A stretch of DNA of 9,325 nucleotides, taken from positions 1 through 9,325 of the forward strand of contig JAUWXV010000148.1 of the NCBI GenBank assembly GCA_030616165.1. Direction: 5' to 3'. Position 1 is the first letter of the stretch; each line of letters starts with the position of its first letter. A model generated the notes under the pieces. That model saw only the letters and a list, made by a program, of their open reading frames with translations, was not told where the DNA came from and did no database searches. A program made the position numbers and the translations under genes. Source of the stretch: a bacterium. GTDB taxonomy: Bacteria; SM23-31; JAUVVT01. Below are positions 1 to 6,260 of the stretch, one piece after another.

Positions 1-70
1 TTTTATTCTACATTAAATAATTGTATCTTATAAATTACATATACAATAATACTTGTACTTTTTGCTTTAA

Positions 71-262
71 TTAACTAATAGAATTATTTCTAATTTTAAA
101 CTTCTTAATCCATTCTTTTAATTCCTTTACTTTTCCGCTAAATACTTTCCTAAACTTTACTCTATATCTATTGAAATGCGGTAAACTCACTTCTTTTGTC
201 CAAAACACAACAATCTTCTCGTCAGGTTTTAAACCATATTCTTTTTGCAGTATTTTTTCCAT
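71..262 (-). CDS. Small hypothetical protein, 63 aa
   Basis: I do not recognise this protein. It is a compact, basic and well-mixed sequence starting MEKILQKEYGLKPDEKIVVF, with a central Trp and Phe-rich part and a Lys-rich C-terminus (KELKEWIKKFK near residues 46-56). It has no signal peptide, membrane segment or Cys motif. The ORF reads well as protein, unlike the homopolymer-driven ORFs around it. A fair sigma-70-type promoter lies directly upstream on the same strand (293-321) and would give a leader of about 24 bases. Against it, no Shine-Dalgarno sequence precedes the ATG and it stands alone, divergent from every other gene here. It could be a genuine orphan, the remnant of a longer gene, or chance. 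Confidence 0.42.
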   Translation of the reverse strand: MEKILQKEYGLKPDEKIVVFWTKEVSLPHFNRYRVKFRKVFSGKVKELKEWIKKFKIRNNSIS

Positions 263-292
263 ATTTGGGTAAAAATATTTGAATGTTGTAAC

Positions 293-321
293 ATAATATT
301 TTCAATCTCTTTATGTTTCAA
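293..321 (-). promoter_or_regulatory. Candidate sigma-70 promoter for the 63-aa ORF
   Basis: On the minus strand, TTGAAA (316-321) is followed after exactly 17 bases by TATTAT (293-298). Each hexamer has 5 of 6 consensus bases. Transcription would start near 286, just ahead of the ATG at 262. AT-rich spacers produce such matches by chance, so this is only moderate support. Confidence 0.4.
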
Positions 322-328
322 CCAAACG

Positions 329-354
329 TAGGGGCGAACCCGTGTGTTCGCCCT
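329..354. repeat. GGGCGAAC hairpin, dispersed-repeat type
   Basis: GGGCGAAC (332-339) pairs perfectly with GTTCGCCC (346-353) around a 6-base loop, preceded by GTAG. It is a GC-rich island in very AT-rich DNA. From memory, GTAGGGGCGAAC...GTTCGCCC elements are dispersed intergenic repeats in many bacteria, including uncultivated lineages. It is followed by CTCTTTGTTTT, so it could also act as a weak terminator. No gene on the + strand ends nearby, which favours the repeat reading. Confidence 0.6.
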
Positions 355-405
355 CTTTGTTTTACTAACAGCTATTAACTAAAAACCAAAAAAGTTCTTG
401 CTTTT

Positions 406-467
406 ACGAATTTTATTTGTTATATTTATAATATGATATTATTTACAATAACAAATAATAAATTCGT
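406..467. repeat. 62-bp AT-rich imperfect palindrome
   Basis: Arms at 406-423 and 448-467 are inverted copies: ACGAATTTTATTTGTTAT against ATAACAAATAATAAATTCGT, with one 2-base insertion. Inside them, ATAATAT (428-434) and ATATTAT (436-442) form a second inverted repeat. Both pairs are centred near 435, so they make one nested structure. It lies between the minus-strand ORF and the M49 gene. It could be a MITE-like element, a binding site or a cruciform-prone sequence. No protein partner is visible. Confidence 0.55.
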
Positions 468-667
468 TTATAGTCAGTACACCCGTTATCAAGTATATTA
501 AATGGGAAAAAAAATACCAGTGTTACAATCACAACAACTATATTTTATAATGACTTATATATTTTTCAGAAAAAAAATTACGGTTTTTTTGAGGAAAATA
601 ATTTTAATTACATTCATAACACCTTATATAACAATGAATAACGGATGGTTAAAAAGATTTGAAAAAA

Positions 668-741
668 TGGAAAAAGTGGGAAAAATGGGAAAAATGGGAA
701 TTTTTTCCCACAAAATGCAGTAAAATGGGACTATTTTCCCA
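668..741. repeat. TGGGAAAAA direct and inverted repeat cluster
   Basis: Nine-base units run head to tail: TGGAAAAAG (668-676), TGGGAAAAA (677-685) and TGGGAAAAA (686-694). They are followed by TGGGAATTTTTTCCCA (695-710), itself palindromic. A further TGGGA (726-730) is matched by TTTTCCCA (734-741). The TTTTTCCCA at 702-710 can pair with either the 686 or the 695 unit, giving alternative hairpins. The pattern resembles an iteron or operator cluster, but simple slippage expansion could also explain it. It sits about 165 bases upstream of the M49 start. Confidence 0.55.
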
Positions 742-836
742 AAAAAAAGAAATAAAACACAAAAAAATCTATCTATGATTAAAGGCAGCATTTCTATATA
801 AATTTACCTCAATTTTAATTTTTTTCTCTTTTTCCC

Positions 837-865
837 TTGACATAAGTAATAATAAATAATAAATT
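837..865 (+). promoter_or_regulatory. Candidate promoter for the M49 peptidase gene
   Basis: A perfect -35 hexamer TTGACA (837-842) is followed after 17 bases by TAAATT (860-865), which has 4 of 6 consensus -10 bases. Transcription would begin near 872, leaving a leader of about 34 bases before the ATG at 906. The -35 box directly follows TTTTTCCC, a relative of the upstream repeat units. The -10 choice is uncertain because the whole region is A/T. Confidence 0.42.
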
Positions 866-905
866 TTAAAATAAAGTATTTTCAATAATAATTATATGTG
901 ATAAA

Positions 906-2909
906 ATGTTAACGGTAAAAATTTTATTTTTAATATTTTTTATTTTTATTCTGTCAATTGTTTTTGTGAACTGTGCAAAAAAGGAGTTGGAAGAGAGGAA
1001 ATATTTTCTTGAAAGGGTGGGAGATTTTCAGGTTCTTCAGGTATATGCTGATGGATTTGAAGAATTGAGTTTGAAGGAAAAACTGTTTGCATATTATCTA
1101 TCAATGGCATCCCTTGCTGGAAGGGATATTGAATATGACCAGAACCATAAATTTGAACTGGAAATCAGAAAAATCTTAGAAGGGATTATTACGCATCCAG
1201 AAGGTATAGATGAGCAAATTTTCGCTAAGATTGAAAAATATACAAAATTGTTCTGGATGAATAACGGTCATTATAACTTTATAACATCTCGAAAATTCAT
1301 TCCCGAGTTTACTTCTGATGAATTTCTTGGTGCAGCAAAAAAGGCATTGGAGAATGGAGCAGATTTGGGGTTGAAATCGGGAGATACAATAGATAAAAAG
1401 GTTGAAAATCTGAAAAAAACTATATTCGACATTAACTTTGAACCTGTCAAAACCAATAAAACTCCTCCTCCCGGAGAAGATATAATCACTGGAAGTGCTA
1501 ATAATCTGTATGATGGAGTAACTTTAAAAGAGGCTGAAAATTTTAAGGAGAGGTATCCTCTTAATTCAAGGTTAGCAAAGATAAATGGGAAGATAGTAGA
1601 GGAGGTTTACAGGGCTGGCACCAATGGCATTCCAGAGGGCAGGTATGCTGAGGAGTTAAAAAATGTGATAAAATACCTTGAATTGGCTGTTCCTTACGCA
1701 GAAGAAAAACAGCAGGAAACATTGAAGCATTTGATAAATTATTTTAAGACTGGTGAACCTGAGGATTTTCGAAAATATAACATATCATGGGTAAAGAATG
1801 ACCCCACTATTGATACTATTCTTGGTTTTATCGAGGTTTATCTCGATGCACGCGGAGTAAAAGGCGAATTTGAGGGATTGGTTAGTTATGTTGATAAAAA
1901 TGCAACTGCTGTTCTTGAAAGGCTGGCTAAAAATGCTCAATACTTTGAAGATAAAGCTCCCTGGGATGAAAAGTATAGAAAAAAATGGAGTGATGTTCCA
2001 GTTGCAAATGCTATTAATGTTGTTATGGAGGTCGGTGGGTGCGGTCCAATTAGTCCTGCGGGTATAAATCTTCCGAACCCGCAGGACATTCGGGAAACTT
2101 ATGGCAGCAAGAATTTTTCTCTTCATAATGTTCTTACAGCGAGAAGAGCAGTGCTCTATCCTGAAGTTCTTGAGGAATTTGTTTATTACGAAGAAGATAG
2201 AGAATTAATGAAAAAATACAGAAATGTTTATCGAGATGCCTTTATTGCTCTTCATGAGATAGTTGGGCACGGCTCCGGAAAAATTAGTGACAAACTTACA
2301 GAAGATCCATCAGTACATTTGAAAGAATACTATTCGACTCTTGAGGAGGCTCGAGCAGACCTCGTTGCAATGTGGAATATATTTGATGACAAACTGGTTG
2401 AAATCGGTGTCGTCCCGGATAAAATCTGCGGGGAAGCAATGTATAAATCTGAAGTAGGGTCGGATTTAACTCAACTTGTCACTGTTAAAGGGAACCAGAT
2501 TGAAGAAGACCATATGAGGGGAACGCATTTGATTATCTCTTATTTAAGAGATGAAACCGATGCTATTGAAGTCATCCAGGATAATGGAAAGGTATATTTT
2601 ACAGTAAAAGATATAGAGGAGATAAAGAAAGGTGTGGGTGAACTCCTCAGAGAAGTTATGAGAATAAAAGCGGAAGGGGATTACAAATCTGCCAAGGAAC
2701 TTATCGACAAATATGGGATAAAAATTAATACCGAATGGAGAGACCAGATTCAAGAAAGATACAATGTACTTAATATTCCTATTTATACTGCCTTTGTGAT
2801 GCCGGAACTTGTCCCTGTTAAGGAAAATGGGGATATTGTTGATATTGAAATTTCTTATCGGATGAATTTGAAAACTCAAATGCTGAAATTTTTAAATATA
2901 AAGTTTTAG
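906..2909 (+). CDS. M49-family (dipeptidyl-peptidase III-like) zinc metallopeptidase, exported or lipoprotein
   Basis: The product (667 aa) is a zinc peptidase of family M49, whose members release dipeptides from the N-terminus of short peptides. The signature HEIVGH (residues 450-455, the HExxxH form typical of M49) supplies two His zinc ligands and the catalytic Glu451. EEARAD (480-485) supplies the third ligand, probably Glu481. NGHYNFITSRKFIP (119-132) matches the conserved N-lobe region as I recall it. The length is close to the usual figure of about 700. Residues 5-22 are a strongly hydrophobic segment ending FVNC (Cys23), a signal peptide with an off-consensus lipobox (Asn before Cys), so it may be membrane-anchored outside the cytoplasm. 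Classical DPP III is cytosolic. No Shine-Dalgarno sequence precedes the ATG, but the signal peptide supports this start. It is monocistronic and followed by a hairpin. M49 proteins are sometimes misnamed dihydrofolate reductase. Confidence 0.9.
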   Translation: MLTVKILFLIFFIFILSIVFVNCAKKELEERKYFLERVGDFQVLQVYADGFEELSLKEKLFAYYLSMASLAGRDIEYDQNHKFELEIRKILEGIITHPEGIDEQIFAKIEKYTKLFWMNNGHYNFITSRKFIPEFTSDEFLGAAKKALENGADLGLKSGDTIDKKVENLKKTIFDINFEPVKTNKTPPPGEDIITGSANNLYDGVTLKEAENFKERYPLNSRLAKINGKIVEEVYRAGTNGIPEGRYAEELKNVIKYLELAVPYAEEKQQETLKHLINYFKTGEPEDFRKYNISWVKNDPTIDTILGFIEVYLDARGVKGEFEGLVSYVDKNATAVLERLAKNAQYFEDKAPWDEKYRKKWSDVPVANAINVVMEVGGCGPISPAGINLPNPQDIRETYGSKNFSLHNVLTARRAVLYPEVLEEFVYYEEDRELMKKYRNVYRDAFIALHEIVGHGSGKISDKLTEDPSVHLKEYYSTLEEARADLVAMWNIFDDKLVEIGVVPDKICGEAMYKSEVGSDLTQLVTVKGNQIEEDHMRGTHLIISYLRDETDAIEVIQDNGKVYFTVKDIEEIKKGVGELLREVMRIKAEGDYKSAKELIDKYGIKINTEWRDQIQERYNVLNIPIYTAFVMPELVPVKENGDIVDIEISYRMNLKTQMLKFLNIKF

Positions 2910-2926
2910 GTATTTAATTTATTATG

Positions 2927-2967
2927 TCAGTCAGACAAGAATGTCTGACTGAACATTATTTTTTTAT
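2927..2967 (+). terminator. Probable terminator of the M49 gene, built from a palindromic repeat
   Basis: Seventeen bases after the stop codon, TCAGTCAGACA (2927-2937) and TGTCTGACTGA (2942-2952) form an 11-bp perfect stem with the loop AGAA. ACATTA and a T tract (through about 2965) follow. This has the shape of a Rho-independent terminator. The same hairpin with its T tract recurs at 3158-3187, so the unit is also a dispersed repeat, and termination may be a secondary use. Confidence 0.55.
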
Positions 2968-2978
2968 TAAAGTTTATA
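2927..2978 (+). repeat. GTCAGACA palindromic repeat, copy A
   Basis: This copy shares with copy B (3155-3206) the stem GTCAGACA, a 4-base loop ending AA, TGTCTGAC, and then a downstream part of the form CATTATTTTTT with TTAA and TTTAT following. Similarity therefore extends well beyond the hairpin to about 50 bp. Copy A has a longer stem (11 bp) than copy B (8 bp). Confidence 0.65.
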
Positions 2979-2982
2979 AACT

Positions 2983-3008
2983 GTGTGCTGGTGTTAACCC
3001 CAGCACAC
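2983..3008. repeat. GTGTGCTGG hairpin
   Basis: GTGTGCTGG (2983-2991) pairs perfectly with CCAGCACAC (3000-3008) around an 8-base loop, followed by TCTTTTA. It could be a second, backup terminator for the M49 gene or another dispersed palindromic repeat. The weak T tract and the company of other repeats leave this open. Confidence 0.5.
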
Positions 3009-3039
3009 TCTTTTACTAATCATAAAGTATATAAATACT

Positions 3040-3086
3040 TGTCATTGCGAGGAGTCCAGATTATTCAGGACGAGGCGGTAATCTTG
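3040..3086. repeat. CATTGCGAGG-type dispersed repeat
   Basis: TGTCATTGCGAGGAGTCC (3040-3057), a short loop and GGACGAGGCGGTAATCTTG (3068-3086) match, from memory, the widespread intergenic repeat of the form GTCATTGCGAGG...CGA-GGCAATCTTGT seen in many unrelated bacterial genomes. GTCC (3054-3057) pairs with GGAC (3068-3071). The right arm reads GGTAATC where the usual form is GCAATC, so this copy has drifted. Confidence 0.6.
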
Positions 3087-3154
3087 TTGTAAAGTTCTTA
3101 ATTCTCACTATGTTTATGCTTACAGAAAAAATTTAAAAGAGTTCTATTTTTATG

Positions 3155-3258
3155 TTTGTCAGACAGGAATGTCTGACCTACCATTATTTTTTGTTAAGAT
3201 TTATCTATTTCTTAATAAAATGCAGAAATTGGTAAGATAGATATTCCTGTCTGACAAA
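3155..3258. repeat. Paired inverted copies B and C of the GTCAGACA repeat, MITE-like unit
   Basis: TTTGTCAGACAGGAAT (3155-3170) is repeated exactly in reverse complement at 3243-3258, giving 16-bp perfect terminal inverted repeats on a 104-bp segment. ATG lies immediately outside both ends (3152-3154 and 3259-3261), which is compatible with a 3-bp target duplication but short enough to be chance. Copy B contains the full hairpin GTCAGACA-GGAA-TGTCTGAC (3158-3177) and a T tract. Copy C, read on the minus strand, continues ATCTATCTTACC where B has GTCTGACCTACC, so its hairpin has decayed. The segment has no coding capacity. Confidence 0.6.
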
Positions 3259-3310
3259 ATGCGTTTTTGAAAAAATTAAAGTATTTTTCGTTAACGTGGT
3301 GAAACGAAAC

Positions 3311-4765
3311 ATGAGAACATACGATTACACAAGACGCAATTTTCTGAAAGCCGTATTTCTGGGAACAGCATCCCTGGCGGTGCAGGGATGCGTGAGTGAC
3401 TCTCAGCAGCCTGGGGGCAAGGGCATAAGCCCCAATATCCTATTCTTCTTTACTGATGACCAGCGTTACGATACGCTGAATACACTGAACAATGCCGAGA
3501 TTATAACCCCGAACATGGATACTCTTGTCCGCAAAGGGACATCTTTCACCCGCGCTTATATCATGGGGTCGATGAGTGGGGCAGTGTGCATACCCAGTCG
3601 AGCAAAGCTGATGACTGGACGGACTCTGTTTCACCTGAGCGACAGCGGGAGAAATATTCCACAGGAACATGTAACCATGCCCGAGACACTGCAGGAGGCT
3701 GGCTATGTAACCTTTGGCACGGGCAAGTGGCACAACGAGGCAAGTTCATACGCTCGGTCTTTTACACATGGCGGTAAAATCTTCTTCGGGGGGATGTCCG
3801 ACCATCTGAAAGTGCCGGTTTACGATTTTAACCCGGCCGGCACATATCCAAAGGAAAAGAGATACACAGGAGAAAAGTTTTCCAGTGAACTTTTTAGTGA
3901 TGCCGCCATTAAGTTCATTCGTGAATATAAGGACGGTAATCCATTTCTTGTGTACATTTCTTACACGGCACCTCACGACCCGAGGATGGCGCCGAAAAAG
4001 TATAGAGATATGTATAATCCAGATAAAATTAGTTTGCCGAAAAACTTTATGCCGGAGCATCCATTTGATAATGGTGATTTGAAAACCCGCGATGAAAAAC
4101 TGGCACCCTGGCCGCGAACTCCGGGTATTGTGCGTGAACATATTGCCGATTATTATGCTATGATTACCCATCTGGATGAGCAAATAGGTCGTGTGTTGAA
4201 AACTCTGGAGGAAAGTGGGAAATCGGACAATACAATCATCATTTTTGCCGGAGACAATGGTCTTGCTGTTGGTGCGCATGGACTTTTTGGCAAACAGAAT
4301 CTATACGAGCACAGCGTGCATGTGCCATTAATTATAAGTGGTCCGGGACTTCCACAAGGAAAAACATGCGATGCACTTTGCTATCTGCTGGATATTTTCC
4401 CGACTGTTTGTGAACTGGTCGGCAGTCCAATACCAGAAACAGTTGAGGGTAAAAGTCTTGTTCCCCTTATAACGGGAGAGAAGAAAAAGGTTCGTGATTC
4501 TATTTTCGGTGCCTATAAAGAATTTCAACGAATGGTTCGAAATGACCGTTGGAAGCTCATTCTATACAACGTCAATGGAAAGCAGACTATGCAACTGTTT
4601 GACCTAAAGAACGATCCGTGGGAGATGAAGAACCTGACGGACGACCCGGCACAGGCGGAACGCATCAAGGAACTGACTACCCTGCTGAAGAAATGGATGA
4701 AGGAAACCGACGACAATTGCGACCTGGACAAGCTCAACTGGGGCTACGTTCCCAACGAGAAATAG
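3311..4765 (+). CDS. Tat-exported sulfatase 1 (formylglycine-dependent, S1 family)
   Basis: This alkaline-phosphatase-fold sulfatase (484 aa from this start) hydrolyses sulfate esters; the substrate cannot be read from the sequence. CIPSR (residues 93-97) is the C-x-P-S-R maturation motif in which Cys93 becomes formylglycine. Other expected active-site residues are present: Asp49-Asp50, Lys139 and His141 (GKWH), His222 (PHDP), Asp315-Asn316 (DNG) and Lys328. The N-terminus TRRNFLKAVFLG (7-18) is a Tat signal ending AVQGC (Cys27, possible lipobox), so export is expected. I chose ATG 3311 because GGTG lies 9 bases upstream; GTG 3296 would add five residues. A second sulfatase follows after 64 bases, probably in the same transcript. 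GC is higher than in the flanking genes, most clearly in the first and last thirds. No maturase is encoded in the window. Confidence 0.93.
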   Translation: MRTYDYTRRNFLKAVFLGTASLAVQGCVSDSQQPGGKGISPNILFFFTDDQRYDTLNTLNNAEIITPNMDTLVRKGTSFTRAYIMGSMSGAVCIPSRAKLMTGRTLFHLSDSGRNIPQEHVTMPETLQEAGYVTFGTGKWHNEASSYARSFTHGGKIFFGGMSDHLKVPVYDFNPAGTYPKEKRYTGEKFSSELFSDAAIKFIREYKDGNPFLVYISYTAPHDPRMAPKKYRDMYNPDKISLPKNFMPEHPFDNGDLKTRDEKLAPWPRTPGIVREHIADYYAMITHLDEQIGRVLKTLEESGKSDNTIIIFAGDNGLAVGAHGLFGKQNLYEHSVHVPLIISGPGLPQGKTCDALCYLLDIFPTVCELVGSPIPETVEGKSLVPLITGEKKKVRDSIFGAYKEFQRMVRNDRWKLILYNVNGKQTMQLFDLKNDPWEMKNLTDDPAQAERIKELTTLLKKWMKETDDNCDLDKLNWGYVPNEK

Positions 4766-4816
4766 AAGAAGCCGAAGAAGAAAAAATGAAGGCATCAAAG
4801 AAATCTTGTTGATTGA

Positions 4817-4822
4817 AAGGGA
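4817..4822 (+). promoter_or_regulatory. Ribosome binding site fixing the GTG start of sulfatase 2
   Basis: AAGGGA lies 7 bases before the GTG at 4830. That codon places the Tat motif NRRNFLK at the normal distance from the N-terminus, and no ATG suits the same frame nearby. Confidence 0.7.
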
Positions 4823-4829
4823 AACATAA

Positions 4830-6260
4830 GTGAACAGACAGTTCAATCGACGGAATTTTCTGAAAGCCGTGGGTCTGGGAGCGGCATTGCTGACAATGCC
4901 GGGATTAACTCGCTGTTCGGCTGGGGCTGTTAATGGTAAAAAGCCGAATATTATCTATATAATGCTCGATGACCTGGGGACCGAGTGGTTCAGTTGCTAT
5001 GGTGGGGAGGAGATGGAAACGCCCAACACCGATATGCTGGCAAGGGGCGGGATGCAGTTTTCCAATGCGTATTCCATGGCACAATGTACGCCTACCCGCG
5101 CGACGCTTTTAACCGGACAATACCCGTGGCGGCATGGTTGGGTTAACCACTGGGACGTGCCGCGCTGGGGTGCAGGCTGTCATTTCGATTGGAAGTATAA
5201 TATGACTTTTGCACGTGTAATGAGGACTGCCGGTTATGTTACTGCTGCCGCTGGCAAGTGGCAGATTAATGACTTTCGTGTCCAACCCAACGCTATGGTA
5301 AAACACGGTTTCGACGAGTACTGCATGTGGACCGGCTATGAATCTGGGAATCCTCCCAGCGCGAATCGCTATTGGGACTCTTATATTCGCACTAAAGACG
5401 GTAGCAAGACCTACAAGGGTAGGTTCGGCACCGACATCTTCGTGGACTTTCTAATTGATTTTATGAGAAGATATAAAGACAAACCGATGATGTTGTACTT
5501 CCCCATGTGCTTGACCCATACACCATTTACCAGTACACCACTCGAACCCGACGCCGAGGGCAGGGATGCGTGCCATAAGGCAATGGTCCGCTATGCCGAT
5601 TTTGCACTTGGAAGAATAGTCAAAGCACTGGATGAACTGAAGATTCGCAGTAACACTATAGTGTTCTTGACAGCGGACAATGGCACAGGCAGGCAGATGA
5701 CTGCACGAATGAACGGCAGGCTGGTAAAAGGCGGTAAAGCTACATTGGGCGAACCCGGCGTCAGGATGCCGTTCATCGTCAATTGCCCTGGACTTGTTCC
5801 CGCTGGCGTCACGACCGATGCTCTAACTGACTTCACCGATATGATGCCCACATTTACAGAACTGAGCGGAGCCGAACTTCCCGGAGATATTGTCCTTGAC
5901 GGTCACTCTATCGCAAAGTTGATTCTTGGGAAGGAGGATGATTCCCAACGTCAGTGGATTATGTCTATGGGATTTGGTCCGGCGAATCTTACCGAAAGCG
6001 GCGTCGAGCCAGTTAATGAATTCAATGACCGCGTTGTTCGTGACAAGCAGTATAAACTTTGGGTGCTGAAAAACAGGAGTGCGAGGTTGTATGACCTGAC
6101 CGCCGACCCGGCAGAGACGAATAACCTGATCAACAGCACGAATCCAAAGATTGTCAACGCGCGCAATAAACTCGAAGCTGTCTGGAAATCCTTTCCTGAG
6201 AAGGACGGAAAACCAAAGTACGATCCGACACCACCTCAACCATGGGATAAAAAGATATAG
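4830..6260 (+). CDS. Tat-exported sulfatase 2 with His-to-Gln active-site variant
   Basis: A second formylglycine-type sulfatase (476 aa), clearly divergent from the first. CTPTR (86-90) is the maturation motif with Cys86. Also present are Asp47-Asp48, Lys143, His230 (THTPF), Asp283-Asn284 (DNG) and Lys300 or Lys303. In place of the usual GKWH it has GKWQIND, so Gln145 stands where most sulfatases have the active-site His. From memory, GKWQ occurs in a recognisable subset of bacterial sulfatases with FDEYCMW nearby (here 161-167), so this looks like a subfamily trait and not decay. FNRRNFLKAVGLG (5-17) is a Tat signal. GLTRC (25-29) may mark cleavage, though it is a poor lipobox. The start is GTG. 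The gene probably forms an operon with sulfatase 1 and shares its raised GC. The substrate is unknown; a sulfated glycan is likely. Confidence 0.92.
   Translation: MNRQFNRRNFLKAVGLGAALLTMPGLTRCSAGAVNGKKPNIIYIMLDDLGTEWFSCYGGEEMETPNTDMLARGGMQFSNAYSMAQCTPTRATLLTGQYPWRHGWVNHWDVPRWGAGCHFDWKYNMTFARVMRTAGYVTAAAGKWQINDFRVQPNAMVKHGFDEYCMWTGYESGNPPSANRYWDSYIRTKDGSKTYKGRFGTDIFVDFLIDFMRRYKDKPMMLYFPMCLTHTPFTSTPLEPDAEGRDACHKAMVRYADFALGRIVKALDELKIRSNTIVFLTADNGTGRQMTARMNGRLVKGGKATLGEPGVRMPFIVNCPGLVPAGVTTDALTDFTDMMPTFTELSGAELPGDIVLDGHSIAKLILGKEDDSQRQWIMSMGFGPANLTESGVEPVNEFNDRVVRDKQYKLWVLKNRSARLYDLTADPAETNNLINSTNPKIVNARNKLEAVWKSFPEKDGKPKYDPTPPQPWDKKI

Larger units (their letters stand above)
263..905. other. 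Non-coding spacer rich in repeats
   Basis: This 640-base stretch has very low GC and no convincing gene. The only sizeable ORF (502-723) lacks a ribosome binding site and is built from homopolymer runs and the TGGGAAAAA repeats, so I do not call it. The spacer holds the minus-strand promoter (293-321), the GGGCGAAC hairpin (329-354), the 62-bp palindrome (406-467), the TGGGAAAAA cluster (668-741) and a possible promoter for the M49 gene (837-865). Positions 742-836 are A/T tracts with nothing I can name. Confidence 0.6.
2910..3310. other. Repeat-filled spacer between the peptidase and sulfatase genes
   Basis: About 400 bases without a gene. In order they hold copy A of the GTCAGACA repeat (which may terminate the M49 transcript), the GTGTGCTGG hairpin, the CATTGCGAGG element and the inverted pair B/C. 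At least four separate palindromic units therefore sit in one spacer. I see no clear promoter for the sulfatases here: TTGAAA at 3267-3272 has no good -10 partner. Confidence 0.6.

Noticed and set aside
502-723. A 73-codon + strand ORF ending in repeated K-M-G residues
   Set aside because: It has no ribosome binding site, its composition follows A/T homopolymers, and its C-terminal half is simply the TGGGAAAAA repeat translated. I treat the region as a repeat cluster.
1785-2126. A 113-codon minus-strand ORF inside the M49 gene
   Set aside because: It lies opposite a gene with clear family motifs and shows no recognisable domain or start signal.
2927-3258. CRISPR array suggested by repeated palindromic units
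   Set aside because: There are only two direct copies and one inverted copy, with irregular spacing and no cas genes, so a dispersed repeat explains them better.
3746-4279. A 177-codon minus-strand ORF inside sulfatase 1
   Set aside because: It covers the conserved sulfatase active-site region on the opposite strand and is a by-product of that coding sequence.
4786-4812. An 8-codon ORF between the two sulfatases
   Set aside because: It is very short with no convincing ribosome binding site of its own, and most of the spacer is A/G-rich sequence that produces such frames by chance.
5823-6239. A 138-codon minus-strand ORF inside sulfatase 2
   Set aside because: It is opposite the C-terminal sulfatase domain, with no ribosome binding site or known motif.
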